From Methanosarcinaceae archaeon UBA470 (GTDB lineage Archaea; Halobacteriota; Methanosarcinia; Methanosarcinales; Methanosarcinaceae), in assembly GCA_002508425.1 (NCBI GenBank), contig DAKU01000099.1:1473-11622 (forward strand): a stretch of 10,150 nucleotides of DNA, in the 5' to 3' direction. The number at the start of each line of letters is the position of its first letter. The first letter of the stretch is position 1. Under the pieces are notes generated by a model. It was given only the letters and a program-made list of their open reading frames with translations. It did no database searches and was not told the origin of the DNA. This document shows positions 6,350 through 10,150 of this stretch, one piece after another. The position numbers and the translations under genes were made by a program.

Positions 6350-6375
6350 TTTCTTTATTTTTTTTAATAATTTTT
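6350..6375 (+). terminator. T-rich tract between Fe-S carrier and NAC genes
   Basis: The stretch is almost entirely T and A, with one run of eight or more T and a later run of five. It may end part of the Fe-S carrier transcripts, yet the NAC ribosome binding site begins immediately after it, so read-through into NAC is also plausible. Confidence 0.35.
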
Positions 6376-6386
6376 GAGGTGGACAT

Positions 6387-6737
6387 ATGTTTCCGGGCGT
6401 AGGCGGTAGAGGTATGAACCCTGCCAAAATGAAACAGATGATGAAGCAGATGGGAATTAGCGTCGATGAGATCTCTAATGTGGAGCAGGTAATTATCCGG
6501 ACACCGGATGTGGATATAGTTTTCAATGATGCTAATGTTACAGTAATGAATGCTCAGGGAGCTGATACCTATCAGGTTGTAGGCACACCGGAAAAGGTTC
6601 CACGCAAGTTGGAAATCCCTGATGATGATGTGAGGCTGGTGGCTGAACAGACAGGGGTTTCTGAAGAGGATGCAAGGAAGGCTCTTGAGAATGCCAAGGG
6701 TGACCTTGCAGAGGCTATTTTAGCCCTCTCTGCATAA
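6387..6737 (+). CDS. nac: Nascent polypeptide-associated complex protein (archaeal alpha-NAC)
   Basis: 116 residues, the usual length for archaeal NAC. It binds ribosomes as a homodimer and shields nascent chains. The N-terminal M-N-P-A-K-M-K-Q-M-M-K-Q-M-G segment (10-23) is the ribosome-contacting basic helix. The NAC beta barrel runs from about 24 to 75, with V-E-Q-V-I-I-R-T and Y-Q-V-V-G-T-P. A UBA domain closes the protein (about 79-116), with V-R-L-V-A-E-Q-T-G-V-S-E-E-D-A near its start and G-D-L-A-E-A-I-L-A-L at its end. The ATG at 6387 follows a strong GAGGTGG (6376-6382). It is downstream of the Fe-S carrier gene on the same strand; the pairing seems positional rather than functional. 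Confidence 0.95.
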   Translation: MFPGVGGRGMNPAKMKQMMKQMGISVDEISNVEQVIIRTPDVDIVFNDANVTVMNAQGADTYQVVGTPEKVPRKLEIPDDDVRLVAEQTGVSEEDARKALENAKGDLAEAILALSA

Positions 6738-6743
6738 TTTTTT
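6738..6743 (+). terminator. T6 tract after NAC
   Basis: A run of six T immediately follows the NAC stop codon, with further pyrimidine-rich sequence to about 6785. It is a plausible archaeal oligo-U terminator with no hairpin. Confidence 0.4.
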
Positions 6744-6808
6744 ATCATCGTCCTGCATTTCATTCTTTATTCTTACCCCTTCTGTCTAAATATTTATTAT
6801 TGGCTTCG

Positions 6809-6818
6809 TGTGGCCACA
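6809..6818. promoter_or_regulatory. Perfect palindrome upstream of the acs TATA box
   Basis: TGTGGCCACA is a perfect 10-bp palindrome ending five bases before the TATA box. It is GC-rich in an otherwise AT-rich region. Its place fits an activator or BRE-proximal regulator site. Confidence 0.3.
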
Positions 6819-6820
6819 AC

Positions 6821-6834
6821 AGATTTATACTATT
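6821..6834 (+). promoter_or_regulatory. Candidate TATA box for acs
   Basis: AGATTTATACTATT holds a TTTATACT core centred near 6827, predicting transcription start near 6851-6854. That implies a leader of about 160 bases before the acs ATG. A second TATA-like GTGTATAACC (6871-6880) would start near 6900. No start has been mapped, so either may be used. Confidence 0.4.
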
Positions 6835-6839
6835 TTTCG

Positions 6840-6867
6840 CATTATACATGATTAATTATGTAGAATG
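6840..6867. promoter_or_regulatory. 28-bp imperfect palindrome, candidate acs operator
   Basis: The left arm CATTATACATGATT and right arm AATTATGTAGAATG pair at 12 of 14 positions around the centre. It covers the transcription start expected from the TATA box at 6821-6834, which is where archaeal repressors usually block RNA polymerase. Confidence 0.45.
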
Positions 6868-7012
6868 TGCGTGTATAACCCTTCTGCCAGTTTACTCCAA
6901 AAGCTGTGTTATTTTCCAATAATGCAGATTTTGGACATGAGGCAGACTGACATCTTATGACTCGCTATTGCATGAATAAATGAGGTATTTTTTAATTAAC
7001 CAGGTGAAACTC
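6868..7012 (+). other. acs 5' leader region
   Basis: No gene supported. A tiny frame, ATG at 6937 to TGA at 6960 (seven residues), lacks a ribosome binding site and is probably chance. The acs ribosome binding site AGGTGA (7002-7007) lies five bases before the ATG at 7013. The leader is long for an archaeal housekeeping gene if the upstream TATA box is the one used. Confidence 0.4.
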
Positions 7013-8899
7013 ATGGCTGAAGATTTCGATGTAAAAATGGAAAATAAGGTGTATTATCCTGACCCATCCATCAAGGAAACTGTGCGGATGGGAGATTATG
7101 AGGCAGTCTACAAAGAATTCATTCAAGATCCTCAGGCTTACTGGGAAAAAGTAGCTAACGAACTGAAATGGATGCAAAAGTGGGATAAGGTGATGGAATG
7201 GAATCATCCTTATGCACGCTGGTTCGTGAACTCAAAGCTCAACATCACTCAGAACTGTCTAGACCGTCATGTACACAACGGTAAGAAAAACAAAGTGGCT
7301 ATCATCTGGGTAGGCGATGGAGGAGAGGAGCGGGTTTTCACTTACAGGCAATTATTCCGTGAAGTCATGAGGTGTGCAAACGGCCTTAAATCCATGGGTG
7401 TAAAAAAGGGCGATGCTGTATGCATCTATATGCCTCTTGTGCCTGAGCAGATCATTTTAACCCTCGCGTGTGCTCGCATAGGTGCCATTCATTCTATTGT
7501 GTTCGCAGGTTTCGGGACACAGGCCCTCAATTCCCGTATCAAGGATTCCAATGCTAAGATAGTTGTAACCGCGGATGCAACGATAAGGCGTGGTAAGCGT
7601 GTGGAGCTAAAAGCCATAGTTGAAGAGGCTGTTGTAAATGCTCCAAGTGTGGAAAAGATAGTAGTGCTACGCAGAATGACTCCTCCAATGGAATTGTATT
7701 CGGAAATGGAGGTTGACTATCACGAGATGCTTAGTGATGTGCCTGAGTGTGAACCTGAAGTAATGGATGCGGAAGACCCTCTGTTCATTCTTTATACCAG
7801 CGGGACTACAGGACCTGCAAAGGGTATAGTACACACATGCGGTGGTTACATGGTAGGTGCATACTACTCCACCAGGAATGTATTCGATCTGCGGGACAAT
7901 GATGTGTTCTGGTGTACAGCTGACCCAGGGTGGATCACAGGGCACAGTTATATCATATATGGACCATTGCTGAACGGAGGTACTGTCCTTATCACGGAAT
8001 CCACGCCAGACTATCCTGATGCAGGAGTATGGTGGAGTATCATAGACGAATTTGATGTCACTATATTCTACACTGCGCCTACAGCCATCAGGATGTTCAT
8101 GCGCATGGGTGCGGAGTGGCCGAATAAATATGATCTGGGTTCCCTTAGGCTGCTGGGTTCTGTCGGAGAGCCTCTGAACCCTGAAGCATTTGAATGGTAT
8201 TATCATGTTATCGGGAAGGAGCGTTGTCCCATTGTGGATACCTGGTGGCAGACAGAAACAGGTATGCACATGATCACAACTATGGCGGGGCAGCCAATGA
8301 AGCCTGGTTTCATAGGTAAACCTCTCCCCGGAGTAGTGGCTGATGTGGTAGACAAGAATGGAGATCCAGTTCCAGCCGGCACGGGTGGTTTCCTTGTTAT
8401 TAAAGAACCGTGGCCTTCAATGATGAGGACTGTCCGTAACAACGATGAGCGTTACCGTCAGTACTGGACAACCATCGGGAAATATTACACCGCAGGCGAT
8501 TTGGCAGTAAAGGACGATGATGGTTATATCATGATCCTTGGTCGTTCTGATGATGTGATCATAGTTGCTGGTCACAATATCGGTAGTGCTGAAGTGGAGA
8601 GTGCCCTTGTGTCCAATGCTGCAGTAGCAGAAGCTGCTGTCATAGGCAAACCGAATCCAGTTAAGGGAGAAATTCTCAAGGCTTTTGTGATCCTAAGAGT
8701 AGGTTACACTCCAAGTGAGAAACTGAAGTCAGAACTAATATATCATGTAAGAATGAGCCTTGGCCCCATTGCTATGCCATCAGAGATCGACTTTGTGGAT
8801 TCACTTCCCAAGACCCGCAGTGGTAAGATCATGAGACGTGTCCTCCGCGCTAAAGAACTTGGCATGGACCCAGGAGACGTTTCCACACTTGAGGATTAA
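7013..8899 (+). CDS. acs: Acetyl-CoA synthetase, AMP-forming
   Basis: 628 residues, cytoplasmic. It activates acetate to acetyl-AMP and then acetyl-CoA using ATP. Class I adenylate-forming motifs appear in order: phosphate loop Y-T-S-G-T-T-G-P-A-K-G near 260, G-S-V-G-E-P-L-N-P near 380, T-W-W-Q-T-E-T-G near 409 (the Trp pair that keeps the acyl pocket small, favouring acetate), Y-T-A-G-D near 491, G-R-S-D-D at 510-514, and K-T-R-S-G-K with Lys605, the lysine needed for adenylation and acetylated in some Acs enzymes. The common G-H-R-L-G reads G-H-N-I-G, with Asn522 for Arg. Start choice: an in-frame ATG lies at 6980, but AGGTGA at 7002-7007 points to the ATG at 7013. Stands alone with a long upstream regulatory region. 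In a methanogen without aceticlastic growth it would serve acetate assimilation; propionate use cannot be excluded. Confidence 0.93.
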   Translation: MAEDFDVKMENKVYYPDPSIKETVRMGDYEAVYKEFIQDPQAYWEKVANELKWMQKWDKVMEWNHPYARWFVNSKLNITQNCLDRHVHNGKKNKVAIIWVGDGGEERVFTYRQLFREVMRCANGLKSMGVKKGDAVCIYMPLVPEQIILTLACARIGAIHSIVFAGFGTQALNSRIKDSNAKIVVTADATIRRGKRVELKAIVEEAVVNAPSVEKIVVLRRMTPPMELYSEMEVDYHEMLSDVPECEPEVMDAEDPLFILYTSGTTGPAKGIVHTCGGYMVGAYYSTRNVFDLRDNDVFWCTADPGWITGHSYIIYGPLLNGGTVLITESTPDYPDAGVWWSIIDEFDVTIFYTAPTAIRMFMRMGAEWPNKYDLGSLRLLGSVGEPLNPEAFEWYYHVIGKERCPIVDTWWQTETGMHMITTMAGQPMKPGFIGKPLPGVVADVVDKNGDPVPAGTGGFLVIKEPWPSMMRTVRNNDERYRQYWTTIGKYYTAGDLAVKDDDGYIMILGRSDDVIIVAGHNIGSAEVESALVSNAAVAEAAVIGKPNPVKGEILKAFVILRVGYTPSEKLKSELIYHVRMSLGPIAMPSEIDFVDSLPKTRSGKIMRRVLRAKELGMDPGDVSTLED

Positions 8900-8921
8900 A
8901 ACTCCTCGCCTTTTCTTTTAT
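8900..8921 (+). terminator. Pyrimidine-rich terminator after acs
   Basis: CCTTTTCTTTTATTG just after the acs stop is a plausible archaeal T-rich terminator. The rest of the 177-base convergent gap up to 9076 is AT-rich and shows no supportable gene; an A5 run at 9056-9060 would serve as T tract for the opposite-strand TPR gene. Confidence 0.4.
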
Positions 8922-9076
8922 TGCCAAAATAATCAACAGCTGGTGTATCGTTTCTTTAGATCGTTTTGCTTACATTAGCTTGTCTTCCTTTTCTCACTCA
9001 AAATTAAGTAGTTCCAACTAAATATTTACCGAGTTTCTCTTTGCAGGTCACCATTAAAAAGAAATGGCAGGTATTT

Positions 9077-9766
9077 TCACCCACTATATCCCAATTCTTT
9101 AGCCTTATCATAGTACATTTTAGCATCTTCAGTTCTGCCAAGTTCCTCAAGGAGGTAACCTTTGATGTACCAGGCTCGGGCATCTTGTGGGTCAAGCCGA
9201 ATGGCTTTTTCCAATGCTTGCATAGCTTCGTTGAATCTACCCAATATAATGAGAGAAGCACTTTTTCCATTCCAGGCATCTACATACTCGGGATCAAGTT
9301 CTATGGCTTTATCATAGGCGTGTATCGCTTCCTCATCCCTCTCCAGGTCACCAAGTGCCTGACCTTTGTTGTACCATGCAAATGCCTTCTGTGGATTCAG
9401 TTCACTGGCTTTCTGCGGATCAAGTTCACTGGCTATATCTAATGCTTGTATCGCTTCGTCATATCTTTCCAGATAATCAAGTGCAAGACCTTTGTTAGCC
9501 CAGGTATTTGCATTGCGTGGATTCAGTTCTATAGCTTTATCTAATGCTTGTATTGCTTCTTCATATCTGCCTGATCCGCAAAGTGCAGCACCTTTGTCAT
9601 TCCAAGCCGCAGAATTCTGCGGATCAAATTTAATGGCCTTATCAAAGGCTTTCACCGCTTCTTCAAATCTTCCCTGATCGAGAAGCTCAAGACCATTTGT
9701 ATGCCATTTCTGGGCATCTTCCCCATTATTTTCATCTTTTTTCTTTAAAATGTCAAACAATCCCAC
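9077..9766 (-). CDS. TPR-repeat protein
   Basis: 229 residues: a short N-terminus beginning G-L-F-D-I-L-K-K-K, then six tetratricopeptide repeats of 34 residues with the expected pattern (W or Y at repeat position 4, G or S at 8, A at 20, final P). No signal peptide, membrane helix or enzymatic domain; such proteins are protein-interaction scaffolds, and the partner cannot be told from sequence. Repeat 3 carries an eight-residue insertion, S-E-L-N-P-Q-K-A following S-E-L-D-P-Q-K-A, caused by a 24-bp tandem duplication. The GTG start at 9766 is fixed by a strong AGGAGGT (9774-9780) seven bases upstream. Convergent with acs; a possible TATA box lies near 9803-9814 on the minus strand. TPR proteins of this kind are numerous in Methanosarcinaceae. 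Confidence 0.88.
   Translation of the reverse strand: MGLFDILKKKDENNGEDAQKWHTNGLELLDQGRFEEAVKAFDKAIKFDPQNSAAWNDKGAALCGSGRYEEAIQALDKAIELNPRNANTWANKGLALDYLERYDEAIQALDIASELDPQKASELNPQKAFAWYNKGQALGDLERDEEAIHAYDKAIELDPEYVDAWNGKSASLIILGRFNEAMQALEKAIRLDPQDARAWYIKGYLLEELGRTEDAKMYYDKAKELGYSG
9387..9434. repeat. 24-bp tandem duplication within the TPR gene
   Basis: Two adjacent 24-base units, 9387-9410 and 9411-9434, match at 21 of 24 positions. The copy keeps the reading frame and adds eight residues between repeats 3 and 4. Confidence 0.85.
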
Positions 9767-9793
9767 ACTAACAACCTCCTATATTCAAAATAA

Positions 9794-10057
9794 GCTTTCA
9801 CCGAAAATAAACATGCTCTTCACAGTGGCACTTTGAGGGTGGGTAGAGGTGTGCCCTATCCAATAATACAAGATTTCTCACTGGTTGGGCGGATACTTGA
9901 GCTGAACAAAAAGTTCGATATTGCAAAACTTTGCAATGAAAAAGAGATGATCCAGCGCCGTATCAATGCAACGGATGCTGAGATAGACAGGCTTGTGTAT
10001 GAGTTATACGGGCTGACAGAAGAAGAGATCCCTATAGTGGAAGGAAAGTCTGCTTAA
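9794..10057 (+). pseudogene. C-terminal remnant of an Eco57I-type restriction-modification protein
   Basis: An open frame after a TAA at 9791-9793 encodes about 87 residues. The usable part, roughly 9863-10057, matches the C-terminal tail of type IIG/Eco57I methylase-restriction proteins: V-G-R-I-L-E-L-N-K-K, then E-K-E-M-I-Q-R-R-I-N-A-T-D-A-E-I-D-R, then L-V-Y-E-L-Y-G-L-T-E-E-E-I, ending I-V-E-G. Such proteins are often about 1000 residues, with methylase and target-recognition domains, all missing here. The first in-frame starts (TTG 9833, GTG 9839) have no ribosome binding site. A D-F-S immediately before L-V-G-R-I-L suggests a further short internal deletion, since full-length relatives often have about 10-15 residues between those points. 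It abuts the upstream region of the TPR gene. Most likely a dead fragment; expression of a 70-residue helical peptide is a less likely alternative. Confidence 0.65.
9803..9814 (-). promoter_or_regulatory. Possible TATA box of the TPR gene
   Basis: CATGTTTATTTT on the minus strand lies about 40 bases before the GTG. It would start transcription near 9783, leaving a short leader that contains the AGGAGGT site. Confidence 0.3.
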
Positions 10058-10128
10058 AGAAGGCTGTAACGTGGTCTGGAGGCTGCTTTATCTTTAATTT
10101 TATGTTTATTTAAAGATGGTCTGATTGA

Positions 10129-10142
10129 GGAACTTATATAAT
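10129..10142 (+). promoter_or_regulatory. Possible TATA box at the right edge
   Basis: GGAACTTATATAAT resembles a TATA box for a plus-strand gene starting beyond the window. The preceding 10086-10111 is T-rich and may hold a terminator. No gene is visible in 10058-10150. Confidence 0.25.
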
Positions 10143-10150
10143 GCTTGTCA

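Noticed and set aside
6937..6960. Seven-residue upstream frame before acs
   Set aside because: No ribosome binding site and no regulatory peptide pattern; too short to distinguish from chance.
7667..8269. 200-codon open frame antisense to acs
   Set aside because: It lies wholly inside the well-supported acs gene on the other strand, has no ribosome binding site and resembles no family.
9004..9279. 91-codon minus-strand frame overlapping the TPR gene
   Set aside because: It is the shifted frame of the TPR repeats and inherits its openness from them.
9077..9766. TPR repeats considered as a CRISPR-like or satellite array
   Set aside because: The periodicity is 102 bases and protein-coding with varied codons; it is explained by tetratricopeptide repeats.
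10091..10116. TCTTTAA/TTAAAGA inverted repeat
   Set aside because: Only 7 AT-rich pairs with a 12-base spacer and no clear T tract after it; expected by chance in such DNA.

Overview
The window reads as archaeal chromosome, most likely from a methanogen of the Methanosarcinales (a methylotrophic relative of Methanosarcina, Methanolobus or Methanomethylovorans). The reasons are an archaeal NAC protein with a UBA tail, an archaeal PIN-ATPase-KH protein, a coenzyme F420-type gamma-glutamyl ligase, archaeal TATA boxes, GGTG-type ribosome binding sites and moderate-to-low GC. The genus is inference; no marker gene settles it.

Left part (1-3902), all on the minus strand. A methylenetetrahydrofolate reductase (metF) overlaps by 8 bases the start of a CofE-type gamma-glutamyl ligase that runs off the left edge. 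Upstream of these, hisI (histidine synthesis) is followed by a large PIN-domain/ATPase/KH protein. Both metF and the PIN-ATPase lack a ribosome binding site and have a TATA box centred 26-27 bases before the ATG, so both look leaderless. Both hisI and the PIN-ATPase gene end in TAG, each followed by a close in-frame TGA.

Middle part (3903-6737), plus strand. A divergent promoter region leads to a KaiC/RAD55-like protein whose Walker A motif has lost its lysine and Ser/Thr. Next comes a 359-residue protein with an Mrr-like restriction-endonuclease fold that also lacks part of its catalytic signature, a Ser/Pro/Thr-rich linker and an unrecognised C-terminal domain with two V-P-x-W segments. This pair is the best candidate for an undescribed system. 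It ends in a hairpin terminator. An A-type Fe-S carrier (HesB/IscA family) with an unusual cysteine tail follows, then the nascent polypeptide-associated complex protein.

Right part (6738-10150). A 275-base region carries a TATA box, a perfect 10-bp palindrome just upstream and a 28-bp imperfect palindrome over the expected transcription start, ahead of an AMP-forming acetyl-CoA synthetase. Convergent to it is a six-repeat TPR protein with a recent-looking 24-bp internal duplication. Last is a C-terminal scrap of an Eco57I-type restriction-modification protein, evidence that a defence gene was once here.

Most genes are housekeeping: one-carbon and cofactor metabolism, histidine, Fe-S assembly, protein biogenesis and acetate activation. 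The accessory signals are the pseudo-ATPase/nuclease-fold pair, the TPR gene and the restriction remnant. No tRNA, rRNA, CRISPR array or insertion sequence was seen.
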